From the NCBI GenBank assembly GCA_030267965.1, contig BRYA01000284.1, forward strand, positions 1-34,997: a DNA stretch of 34,997 nt, given 5' to 3'. The notes beneath the pieces are model-generated. The model did not search any database. It saw nothing but the letters and a program-made list of their open reading frames with translations, and was not told where the DNA came from. Of the stretch, positions 10,883 through 20,703 are shown one piece after another. The DNA is from Triparma columacea. Taxonomy: Eukaryota; Sar; Bolidophyceae; Parmales; Triparmaceae. Positions within the stretch are counted from its first letter, which is position 1. The number at the start of each line of letters is the position of its first letter. The position numbers were made by a program, and so were the translations under genes.

Positions 10883-12092
10883 ATGTCCTCCTGCAGATTA
10901 ATAGGCGGTACATTCGCCTCCTTGATCCAGCTCCTCCTTTTTATATTATCATTCTCCGCTTTGCTAATAAAAGTGAGTCCACCCCCATCCCATCTCATTT
11001 CCCCCCCTCCCCCCAACCCCCCCCCCGACGTCTCCCCAAACATACAAATTTACCCCCCCCCTCAACCACCTCACCTCCTCGCCTCACTAACCCCTCTTCC
11101 GGGCAACACCCGAAAATATACGCAATCCATCCGCAACGATGTTTCAACAGCGGCGTTTAGAGAATCCAAAGCGTTCCTTCAAAGTATGGGCCTTGGACAC
11201 CTGCAAGCAAGGTCAGTGACCCCACCCCTCTCCCCCCCCCTTTACCCCCACCAACCCCTTCCTCCATCACCGCCCTCCCCCAACCCTCTCCTTTAGGAGT
11301 TAGCGCAAATCTGATCCATTTCTGGAACATCCTAGCTTCAGTCCTTGTAACCCGTGGCACCCTTGTAGGTCTTTTCAAGGGAACCAACGCCTCACACACC
11401 TTGCACCCCCCCACCCATCCTCCCCTAAACGGCGGGAACGAGGCGGGAGTCGGAGTCGGTGCACCTCCTCCTGGCAATCCTGACGAGTGTGCGCTCTACA
11501 TGGTAACGTTCTTCCTAGATACCACCCTCGGCGTGTACCTCTGCATGATATTCCTCAGCTTTACATCCAGGCGTGCCTACTCTCTCCCCGGTTACCTGTG
11601 GTCCAGCTGGTCCCGCCCCGGCACCTATACCAAGGGCCGGGAGGGCCGAGACTGGCTCGAGCAGTGCCTTCAGTGGTGCCTAGTAACGGTACTCATGAAG
11701 GTAGTCATTGCCATGATCGTACTGGTGGGACAGGATCAACTAATAGAAGCGGGGGCGTGGATGCTCAGCCCCCTCAAAGAAAGGTGAGGGGAAAACACAC
11801 ACGCAAAATACACACGCTAGACAACAACGAAATCATTCACGGAATTAACAAGAAATATGTCCGACAAGAACTCGCTAACACCTCCCCCCCCTCCTTCCAC
11901 TCCGTACTGCTCTTTAGCCCAAAGGAGGAGTTAATAGTAGTGATGTTGATCGGTCCCGTTGTGATGAACGCTTTACAGTTCTGGCTCAACGACAACATGC
12001 TAAAGAGTAAGAGGAAAAGGGGCTACGTGCAACTTGAGGAAGCCACGATGGGGCAGGAGGGAAGCTTCTTGCGATACCCCCAAGGGTTATAG
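10883..12092 (+). CDS. STIMATE (TMEM110) family membrane protein
   Basis: Exons 10883-10972, 11151-11211, 11297-11783 and 11918-12092 join in phase to give 270 residues. The N-terminal helix LIQLLLFILSFSALLIK is followed by the family motif FKVWALDTCKQG, LIHFWNILAS, an ALYMVTFFLDTTLGVYL span, the WLEQCLQWC segment with its adjoining helix VLMKVVIAMIVLV, and the closing EELIVVMLIGPVVMNALQFW helix. This is the order seen in human STIMATE and fungal vacuolar/ER homologues. Human STIMATE is an ER protein that promotes STIM1 activation at ER-plasma-membrane junctions; in algae the role is not established. The loop between the second and third spans is expanded with a Pro/Gly-rich stretch (HPPTHPPLNGGNEAG), less conserved than the rest. 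It diverges from the F-box/MSP gene and converges on the coiled-coil gene ending at 12374. Confidence 0.88.
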
Positions 12093-12373
12093 CAAGAGGT
12101 TGGAGGAGAAGAGAGGGGGGGGTGCGGGTGTTGTAGATGAAATACGTGTATAGCTAGAAGGCGAGGGGGAGGTGGGGATGATAGTTTGGACGATAGAGTT
12201 GATAGACGTGAAACAATAGACGGCAGATTGTTGTATTTGTAAAGGCGACGGATGCGCAATGTATTGATTCTACCCCCCTCATCACCTTTTTTCTTCTACT
12301 TCTTCTTTTTCCTCTTCAACCCTGCCACTTGCAATACTATTTATCCCCCTATCTACCCCCCTTGCCACCTCGC

Positions 12374-14810
12374 CTAGAAGTTGAACCCGTAGTCCCCCCC
12401 CTCCGCTCCTGGACTTGCTACAACTACCTTCTTTTTCTTCTTGGTTCTGAGCAAGCCCGCCCCTATGGTCTTCTTCCCGATCTTCATCCCGGCCTTTTTC
12501 TTCTGCTTGGTCGCTTGAGGTGCGGAGGGCCTCTTCCTCTTACCCCTGGCGTCGACGGGTTTGGAGCGAGGCGCTAGGGGTGGACGGGACGGAGGGGATC
12601 GCGCCCGTGCGTGTGCGTGTGCGGATGCGGGTCTGACAGCGGGTGCGGGCGCTAAGACGAGCAAAACAATGGGGGGGAGATATCGACGACCGAGTTAGGT
12701 TGGCGACGAGGAATTTGGCGCAAGTCTTTCCGCGACTCGCTTTGCTCATCACGTGCCGCACTCTCCCTCTGCTACACCCTTACCTGCCGCTGCCTCCCTA
12801 GTGACCTTCCCAGTTGCCTTTCCTACCTTTTTGGGCGGAGGCGGAGCGAAATCAGGACTTGGAAACGGAGCGTCCATTGCTTTCTTCGCAGCTTTCTTCC
12901 CAGCCACTGGTTTGGTCGGAGGGGACATAACTGGGCTAGGGAATGAGGGATGGTCCTGGGACCTCTTGCCTGTAGGTTTCTTGGGTTGCACTTGGGACGT
13001 CTGGATCTTTGGCGCCTGCAATGAACGTGCTATCATTAGAAATGGCAAAGGGCGCAGCGCAGCAGAGTTTAAAGTTTTTTCCCTCTACTCTCACCTTCTT
13101 CGCCAGCTGCTGCCTCTTCTGCACACGAGGCGCCTGCTTCTTCAATGCTTGCCCTCCTGCCCTTGGTTTCACGTTCGTCGTCGTGACCTTGGCCGCGTAC
13201 GTGCGTGGCAATCCTGAGTCACCCCCGAAATTGAAGCCGTAATCGTCTTCCTCCCCGTCAGAGACTACTCTATCCTGGGCGGCCGCGGAGGCCCTAAGAA
13301 GAGACGCCGTTCTTGCGAGAGTGAGGGCCTTGACACCGCCTTTGGCCTTGGACTTCGTCGTCCTCTTTTTCTCCTCCTGGGACTCCGCGACGTGCTTCTG
13401 TGTTTGCGATTGTGCGGTAGATGGTTAGTTTTGACGGTTGGTTCTGCACCAGAGCAACCAGCACTCGCCCCTCCGCACTCTACTCCACCTTCTTCTCATT
13501 CTCACCTCATTCTCTTCGTTCGATTTGGTCTTGGATTGGGTCTTGGTTTTAACGTTGGCCTCGTCATTGTCTCTCTTCTTCTTGGCCCTCTTCAGCGCCC
13601 TCCTTTTCTCCTTCTCCTCTGTCTCCAACCTTTCCTTCTCCTCTGTCTCCAACCTTTCCAGCCTATCCTTTTCCTCCATCTCCAGCCTATCCTTCTCCTC
13701 CATCTCCAGCCTATCCTTCTCCTCCATCTCCAGCCTATCCTTCTCCTCCATCTCCAGCCTTTCCTTCTCCTCCATCTCCAGCCTTTCCTTCTCCTCCATC
13801 TCCAGCCTTTCGTTCTTCTCCGTTTCCAGCCTTTCGTTCTTCTCCGTTTCCAGCCTTTCGTTCTTCTCCATCTCCAACCTGCCCCTCTCTTCCTCCTCGA
13901 CACGCTGCGGCGAGCGGTTTTATGTTAAGACGACAAAAGATGTTCGTCCCTCTTACTTCGCTCCCTCCTCCGGTCCTCCCTCTCTCACCTTCTGCATTAT
14001 CTCCCTCCTCTTGCCGTCGTGTTCTTTGCAAGCCTCTAGGGCGGCTACAGTCCTTGCCCTGCAATCGCCCTTGATCGCCTCGAGAGCAGCTTCACCTGCC
14101 TCCTCCCCTTGGTCGATGGCATCACGCAGGTCGGCAAGTTCAGGGAATTCCTCGACAATGTCTTCGACCTCCTTCTCGAACTTAGCCTCTGCGATGATCG
14201 AAGTAGTAATTACTGTCAGCTAATCGAACCAACCATTATATGGTAAACATAGTGCACTGTAACCTCCCTCCGCTTTCGCTTTTCTTCATTCCTCACCTGT
14301 GTCGAGGAGCCTTGCGATGTTCTTCTGCAATTTCTCTTTCTCCCTTTCTGCCTCCCTGACCTCCTGTCTCTTCTTCTCGAGCTTGCCCAACAGGACGCCC
14401 CTCTCCTTCTCCTCCTGCAGGTTCTTCTTGGCCTCCTCAAGTTCGTTCTCCTCCCTCTTCAGAGCCTTCATTGCCGTGGCAAGGTTGGACTGCGCCTGCT
14501 GGTGGACCTTCGTATTCTTGGCAATATCTTTGTCGATTGACCTCCTAATTTTCTTGGCCTCTTTCTCCATCGCCTCGTTCTCGGCCGTCAATGATTCGAC
14601 GAGCTCATTGAGCCTTGCCCTCTCTGTCATGCTCGCGTCGAGGATGGCCTCGAGCTCACCAGTTGCTTTGTCGTCAGCCTTCGCGGTAGCTCCGAAGTCT
14701 TTGATCTGAGACGCGTGGCGTGCAAGTGCGAGGTCGTCCGTAAGGTTGGCGATTGGGGTGGGTTTGGCAGGTGGGTTAGGTTTAGGCTTATTCAGACGGT
14801 CGTTTGGCAT
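12374..14810 (-). CDS. Lysine/glutamate-rich coiled-coil protein with 8-residue repeats
   Basis: Exons on the minus strand: 14810-14297, 14188-13989, 13904-13506, 13397-13095, 13015-12784, 12651-12374, all in phase, 641 residues. Residues ~50-240 are heptad-rich coiled coil. Exon 3 contains eleven near-perfect 8-residue units of type RLEMEEKD, which should form a charged single alpha helix. The C-terminal third is basic and Pro/Lys-rich, like a nucleic-acid- or microtubule-binding tail. The motif DYGFNF occurs twice, at 13219-13248 and as the last six residues before the stop, hinting at a docking peptide. No enzyme domain or family is recognised. The start is 40 bp downstream of the stop of another coiled-coil gene; splicing of the two into one transcript is possible (an AAG acceptor in phase lies at codon 8) but less likely. 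Confidence 0.75.
13608..13880 (-). repeat. 24-bp tandem repeat (about 11 copies) coding RLEMEEKD units
   Basis: Units on the plus strand read ctccatctccagcctatcct followed by tctc, with variants for [13 protein letters not shown] units. One 9-base partial unit (RLE) interrupts the array. The copies are nearly identical in the centre and more varied at both ends, the pattern expected of recent internal expansion by slippage or unequal exchange. Confidence 0.9.
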
Positions 14811-14850
14811 TTGTTTTTAGACACATTGTGTGACAATTTCTGGTTTTGAC

Positions 14851-16641
14851 TTATCGCGTTCGTCTCTGAGGGACACCGCACAGTATATCTTTGTTCAACT
14901 TATGACTATTTCTTCACCGGGAGATACGAACCAACCCCCCCTCCCCCCCCCCTGCTCACCTCCTCCTCCAGTTCCCCGTTCTCCTCTGCCAATTTGGCTA
15001 GTTTGTTCTTGAGGTCAGAGGCGTTCTCTTCGAGGGCCTGGACGGCCTTTGAGATCAGGGCATTTGCAGCTCTCTTCTCCTCGATGTTGACTCCCGCGTG
15101 AGAATCAAGGATGGCGATCTTCTCCTCCGTATCCTCCTCGGCGACTTGTATCTTCTGTTCAAGATCGGCATTTGTGTGGAAGGCGTCGTCGATCTGCGCG
15201 CAATGATCCTCCCGCTGCTTCTGCAGTGCATCCTTGTAGGTCTTGATCGCTGCGACATATGAGCGAACGAGCGAAACAGGTCGCGGATGGTGGAGGAGTG
15301 TAAGAGCGTCGTGAGGAGGGAGGACTTTAAGGGCGTTCTAGAAATGGTCTTGCGACTTAATTTGTACCCTTTCTTTTCCCCACCCACAACATCCCCAGCG
15401 CGTCGCCACTTGCCGCATCCACAAACACCTACCTAGGTCTGACCTCTTAATCGACTCTTCGTTTGATGCGACCCCCCTTGCGTAGCCCTCCCACTCCTCC
15501 TTCATGTCTAGCCACTCCACCCTGATGGCGTTAGTCTCCATGACGCACCGCTCTCTGGCCTTTTTGAGGCGGCCAACTTCCTTCGCCTTCGTCTCCACCT
15601 CCTCCTTGACCGCTACGAGCTTCGCTGTTGCAGCCGCCTCTTGCTCTGCCGCTTTCTGCCACTGTATCTCATGCTTAGATAATATTTTCTTGACCTTTCT
15701 TTCGAGGATGAAACGCATGAGCTCCATGGCCCTGCACGAACGGGCCACGTCGGCAAGCGCATTTTCCTCCACCCTCCTCGTTTTCCCCTCCATCTGGGAG
15801 ATCTCGACCTGGCTCTCGAGAGCAGTGACCATGTTGTCGAACTTCTGCGGGTGCCGAAGTGTCAAGATGTTAACACTGAGTGAAAGTCACATGTCTTCAC
15901 TGAAATTTCGGTGTGTTGCTCCTCAGCTCAGCTTGTCACAAAGCCTGTTCATGACTTCTCACCTTAAGCTCCATGTTGTTCTGCTCGATGGTCCTCTCGA
16001 TTTCTGCGTTATGGCGCTGCGATGACGTGTTAGGATTTGAAATGCTAATTCTGCTCTTGGTCTTTCACTGCTCATCCTCCCTTCCAATCTCTTGTCATTC
16101 TCACCTTCAATTTGCGCGTCTGGCTCTCCTGCTTCTGGAGCTTCGTCTGCGGGGGAGGGGAGGGTGAGTGGTGTTTTAGCCCAAGCCGGACACAAAGAAC
16201 GCCTTCCATTCCCCCCTCCCCTCACCTGCTGCACGCTGGTCTCCCTCTGCAGGGACTTGACCTTGAGCTTACCGTCCTTCTGCTTCTTGAGAACTTGGTC
16301 AAGGTCATGCTGAACTGTGTGTACGAACGATGATGGTGTGTGAGGTTGTCAAGGTAGGTGAATTAGCATTTAATTTTGGGAAATCCTGACACCGTCTCGT
16401 CCCGAGCTGCTTCTGTACCCTGATTTCGCCCTTCCTCCCCAGCTGATGATCAATAATTCTCATCTCCACTTCTCTCAATTGTATAAATTTTCAATTATCG
16501 CATCAACCACCCGAAATCCTTTACGAGAAGGTGCTCAATAAACAAAAAACTCAGCTTGTCTCCCACCGACGGTTGATTCATTTTTCCTCCTTCAAACTCA
16601 CTCTGAGCGTAACGACCGCCAATCTGCTGCTGCCCAAACAT
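14851..16641 (-). CDS. Coiled-coil protein in many small exons, function unknown
   Basis: Eight exons on the minus strand: 16641-16602, 16442-16393, 16309-16226, 16146-16105, 16016-15963, 15844-15433, 15249-14960, 14865-14851. Every join keeps phase and gives 328 residues beginning MFGQQQIGG. From residue ~31 to ~320 it is almost entirely predicted coiled coil (HDLDQVLKKQKDGKLKVK, RHNAEIERTIEQNNMELK, LVAVKEEVETKAKEVGRL, LKNKLAKLAEENGELEEE). No family-specific motif is recognised; cytoskeletal or ciliary structural proteins look like this, but that is only composition. Exons 2-5 are 42-84 bases, and most internal introns are phase 0, so exons can be added or lost as whole heptad blocks. The first two exons and the 15-base last exon are the least certain parts. 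Confidence 0.65.
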
Positions 16642-17253
16642 CTTTTAGGGAATATTGTAAGCTTATGGATGCAAGGAGTCAAAAATGAGGACACAGATTG
16701 GAGGAGGGAGAATAAGAAAAGAGGGGAGAATCCAGAGGGAAGGGAAGAGGGAGACTTTTTGAGCAAAAAGGCTGGGGATTATATCTCAGTGAGAATAGGA
16801 TAAAAGTTGCACTCTATTGACGTTTACGATAAATTTGCTATTGAATCATCTACTAAAAGGTGCTTCAGCGCGTAAAACCTTCTAATTCAAGAAATAAATC
16901 AAACACTCCTTCACCTCAAGGCACAAGCAAGGGTATTGCATTGCCTGTGCTGTTGGGGCGATCCACCTTTATATTTTGAGTTGTACACATTGCAATTCAC
17001 GAACATATTACTACATATATATCTGAGAAGGATTCAAAGTTGAATCAATTACCCATTCACTTTCCTCGATTGATTACTGATTAGACAGGGAATCCCTAGC
17101 GCAATCCGCAGCTCAATCCGTAGCTCAATCCGCAGCTCAATTCCTTGATAATTAAGTAGGAAAGAGTGTAGGGAGGCTATTCCTTTCTCAGTAAAGGAAA
17201 GTTAAATCATCGAAACCCCACTAATTGATACAACAACAACCCAAGACACTACA
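16642..17253. other. AT-rich divergent intergenic region, longest gap in the window
   Basis: This 612 bp lies between the starts of two divergent coiled-coil genes. It is visibly more AT-rich than the coding regions and holds no convincing ORF (a 90-codon plus-strand ORF overlapping its left end has no recognisable features). It probably carries both promoters and contains the 12-bp repeat at 17102. Confidence 0.6.
17102..17137 (+). repeat. Three tandem copies of a 12-bp element in an intergenic region
   Basis: caatccgcagct, caatccgtagct and caatccgcagct follow one another directly, 116 bp before the proposed ATG at 17254, with a partial fourth copy (caatt). The spacing and position suit a cluster of factor-binding sites, though chance duplication is equally possible. 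Confidence 0.8.
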
Positions 17254-19216
17254 ATGGTAGCCACAACAATGATAGACACAACAACAATGGAAACAACAAT
17301 ACAAGAGGATGTCATGGTAGACTCAGACGACGAGATAAACTCTGTGATCTCCATGCTCAATGGTGCCAGCTCTGTAGCTGTCCAAGCGTCTTCTCTCGGT
17401 GTCATCCCAGGGGGATCCTCCTCGGTGATCGGGCAGGGCGACGCGTCAGGCCTCCGAGACGAGAACGGCTACCTCTTTGCAAGCGGCAGGGTGTTACGAC
17501 TCATGGACCTTGACGATAACGAAACCACAGAGGACGACAAAGACGACAGAGACGAAGATACTTACGGAGACGACGATAGCACAGAAGAACGGGCAAGCGT
17601 AGCCACAGAACTCGTGTCTGACATGTCCACGATATCCAGCCTCCTTACTGGGGACTCCTCCTCCTCAGCCTCCACCTCCTCCTCAGACTACGAATCCGAC
17701 TCCTCCGACTCCTCAGCCTCCGGCATGATGAGGACGCAGGCCGGTGTCCTCGTAACCTCGGAGATGCTCCGCTTCATGAGCCACGGCGCCTCCAACGTCA
17801 GACGCGTCGGACCTACCAGTCCCGGGGCCCTTGAGACGACGGGGGGAGGAGGATGGGGGGAGGAGGGAGAGGAGGGAGAGGAGGGAGAGGAGGGAGAGGG
17901 GAGAGGGGGGAGTGTAGGATACGATGACGAGGAGGATACTGTTAAAGCGGGATGCGGGGGAAAGGGGAAGAGAAGGAGAAGGTGAGGTGCTGCTGGCGTG
18001 TGGGTTTTGGGAGGGGGGGGGGAAGGCGGAGGGAAGGAATTTTGATTCAGTCTCCCCGACAAGGGGTGTCGTCATGGCAGACAAGCTGACCCCCCCCCCC
18101 CCCCACCTCCCCCGCCGCCTGTAAAACAAAACAAAAAAACTGAAAACAAACTCTTTAGGAAAAAAGCAAGGAAACCCGCAGGGTACAACAAGCTCCCCCG
18201 CGTAGCCTCGCTCTCGTCCTCACGGCCGGCAGGTCCCAGTGTTCCCCGCCCCCCCGAGGAGGGCTTGGTAGGGCAACGGGAGAAGAGGGACGCGCGCGAG
18301 GTTTACGTAGCGCTCTTGAAGGGGATGAGGGGAAGGGAGGAGGACCTCAAGGCGAGGGCGGGGGAAATCCTGGAGGAGATAAAGGAGAGGGAGAGGGAGA
18401 ACGAGCTGCGAAGAAGGGAGGAGGGGGGGAAGAGGGTGGAGGAGGGGGTTAAAGGGATGGAAAGGAGGAGGATGGAGAGGGGGGAAATGGAGGAGGGGTT
18501 GAAGGAGTGGGAGAGGAAGGTGAGAAGAAAAAAGAGCGTTGAGCGGAAGCGTGAAGACTACAGTAAAGCTGAATTTATAAACATTCTCACGACTCACTTT
18601 CGCACGCACGCTCTCTCGTCCGTCCGCCCTCCTGCCGGCGAAGAACGAGAGCCTTCGGGATGAGTGCAGGCGGGTGAACATCGCCCTCTCGGCCGCTCGA
18701 GAGGGGCTTCAAAGGGAGATGGCGTCAGGGGGGGAAGTGAAGAAGACAGTCGAAAAGCTCCGGAGGGAAATAGGGGAGGTTAGGGGTAACGTCGAGGGAA
18801 TGAAGAAGGAGAAGGAGAGGGAGAGGGAGAGGGAGGAGTGCCTTGGGAAGATCAAGGTGGAGGCCCTGAGGAGGAGGGGGGGGGGGAAGGTGAAGAGAGC
18901 CAACAAGGAGATGGAGGAGGAGGCGAGGGAGAACAGGGAGGTGTACGACGGGCTAAGGGAGGAGCTAAGGAGGGCGAAGGGGGAGTGGGAAGGCGCGAGG
19001 GGGGAGGTTAAGAAGGGGAGGAGGACCGTGGGGATGCTGAGGAGGGAGGTGGAGGAGCTATGGGACAGGGAAAAGAGGGAGGAGAAGGAGAGGGCCAAGA
19101 AAAGGGAGGCAAAGGAGCCGAATGTTGTTACGCCGCCCCCGAAGATCGCGGGGGGGGAGGAGGGGGGGGGGAAGGAGAAGATGGAAGCAGCTTGGAGGAG
19201 GGTTATGAAATTGTAG
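17254..19216 (+). CDS. Acidic Ser-rich N-terminus plus purine-rich coiled-coil protein
   Basis: Exons 17254-17981, 18159-18519 and 18644-19216 join in phase (2 then 0) for 553 residues. The first ~190 residues are acidic and Ser/Thr-rich (DDKDDRDEDTYGDDD, then a long Ser run), followed by a Gly/Glu repeat (GEEGEEGEEGEEGEG). Exons 2 and 3 encode a long coiled coil dominated by Arg, Lys and Glu (REEDLKARAGEILEEIKERE; KKTVEKLRREIGEVRGNVEG). No known domain is recognised. If exon 1 were unspliced the protein would end at TGA 17983-17985, 243 residues in; the match of phase and the good donor/acceptor pair make splicing more likely. The gene ends 42 bp from the convergent gene at 19259. Confidence 0.68.
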
Positions 19217-19258
19217 TTGACATGTGTGTCTTTGTTAAAATATCGAAGACGTCACTAA

Positions 19259-20610
19259 TTACGGGGCTGGCTTTGCCTTGGACTTGACCTTACGCATACA
19301 GACGTTCTCACTATCGCCCACAACGCCCCCCGGGATGCTCTTGGAGTAGCCGGAGTTGCAAAGCGTACTGGGTATCGCTTGCGACCCGAAGAACCAGCGC
19401 GAGGGGGCGTAGTTGGAGAACGTGTTAAATGTAACCTTCTTCTTCTTTGTCTTCTTATTCTCCTCGAGCTTGTTCTTCTGCGAAAGCGCGGTCAGGGGCG
19501 CGTTAAAATTAAATTATTTTATGTAAGATCGGGAACGACCTTGTTCTCACCTTCCCAACAACACCATCATCTACTCGGGGCTTCCTAAAGGACGTGATCC
19601 CATCGACCTTAGGCAAGCTAATGCGATCTTCGAGTAAATCTATGACGTCCTGAGTCCGTCCGAGCACTACCCCCCCGCCACTGACGACCTGAAGATACCT
19701 GATCTCGCCCTTCTCAATTACAGCTACTGCGTCCTCGCGCGTAACTACAGGCTCGGGAAAATATGCCGACGTGTCAAACGCAAGCACGTAACCTTCATGT
19801 TGCCTTGGGCCCTTCAGCATTTCTGCAGCCAAATGCATGATTTCGTTTAACCTCAAACCGAGCCGCTGAAGACTCTTTGGCGTGCCGCACACTGACTGGT
19901 GAGAACAGACGGCAATGTCGATCCGATCGATAGGGAAGTTGGTGTACTGTGCCCAGTGAACCGAGTGGCAGAGGGGGTTGTGAGTTTAAGGGGTTGCGTT
20001 GAAAAGGGGCAGGAGCGTTGCTGTATTCAATTGTTGGATCTGAGCAACTCGTCAAAGCTGTGCTGCTTCTATTTTTGACCCTTCTCACCTCAACATTTGC
20101 TCTCAGAGATGTACCATCAAATCGAGTGCGGGAGGAGGCATCGACATCCCACTCCACACCATCAAGAACATTACTCTCTGTACCCCCCCCCTCCGTTACC
20201 GAAGAGACTGCTTCCAAAACTCTGAAGGAATCGAACCAAGCTCCACCCTCGTCACCGGCCTTGAACGCACCGAAATATTGGGTACCCTTGCTGAAAACGA
20301 GATTGGCGAGCTGGGATTGGAGGGCGCATTTTGCAGCACCACCGTCACGGCCAGCGAAACCAAAACCAAGAATTGTGAGGCCTGCCGAGCTGAGGCGATG
20401 TTGTTAATAATGTCGTGGCAAAATCGGAGAGAGTTGGCAGGCTCAACATTTCTATTCTCACCTTTTCCCCGCTGCGTCTCCATCCCAGCCCTCATATTCT
20501 CCCCCATCTGTTGAAAGAATACTAAGAAAATATCTCAGTACGAATATGGTGATGACACAAAATGCCACGTGCGATCGAGTCAGTCCGCTGCGCCTTCGTA
20601 GCCTGGGCAT
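19259..20610 (-). CDS. Type II membrane protein, probably Golgi or ER luminal enzyme
   Basis: Exons on the minus strand: 20610-20462, 20389-20089, 19946-19551, 19477-19259; phases agree and give 354 residues. A short basic tail (MPRLRRRSGLTRSH) precedes one signal-anchor helix (VAFCVITIFVLRYFLSIL), then a luminal domain: ILGFGFAGRDGGAAKC, KGTQYFGAFKAGDEGGAWFD, FPIDRIDIAVCSHQSVCG, HEGYVLAFDTSAYFPEPVV and RYLQVVSGGGVVLGRTQDVI. The type II layout and the FDT / SGGGVVLG spacing faintly recall glycosyltransferase domains of the lysyl-hydroxylase/GT25 type, but I cannot assign a family. The C-terminus is Lys-rich, then carries aromatic and cysteine residues (NYAPSRWFFGSQ, STLCNSGYS). It diverges, 93 bp apart, from another type II protein that does look like a glycosyltransferase. 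Confidence 0.7.
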
Positions 20611-20703
20611 TGGAACTTTTCAATCCAAACCCCAAAAATGAAGTGAATCCATTCTGAAATTATCTCCCTTCAGCCTCACAAGGACATTACTATCGCACAC
20701 ACC
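20611..20703. promoter_or_regulatory. 93-bp bidirectional promoter between two type II membrane protein genes
   Basis: Start codons at 20610 (minus) and 20704 (plus) face away from each other. No clear TATA element is seen. The arrangement suggests joint control of two proteins with the same membrane topology. Confidence 0.5.

Noticed and set aside
13608..13880. Regular repeats as a possible CRISPR array
   Set aside because: Units are contiguous without unique spacers and keep a coding frame; the DNA is eukaryotic.
13592..13903. Minus-strand Trp/Arg-rich repeat ORF (GWRWRRRK units)
   Set aside because: Alternate frame of the same 24-bp repeat; periodic composition is inherited from the coding frame.
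13438..14223. Plus-strand 261-codon ORF with LSFSSISS repeats
   Set aside because: It is the antisense shadow of the 24-bp repeat of the minus-strand coiled-coil gene, whose exons splice in phase.
16531..16803. 90-codon plus-strand ORF upstream of the acidic gene
   Set aside because: Overlaps the first exon of the minus-strand coiled-coil gene, low complexity at its end and no supporting motif.
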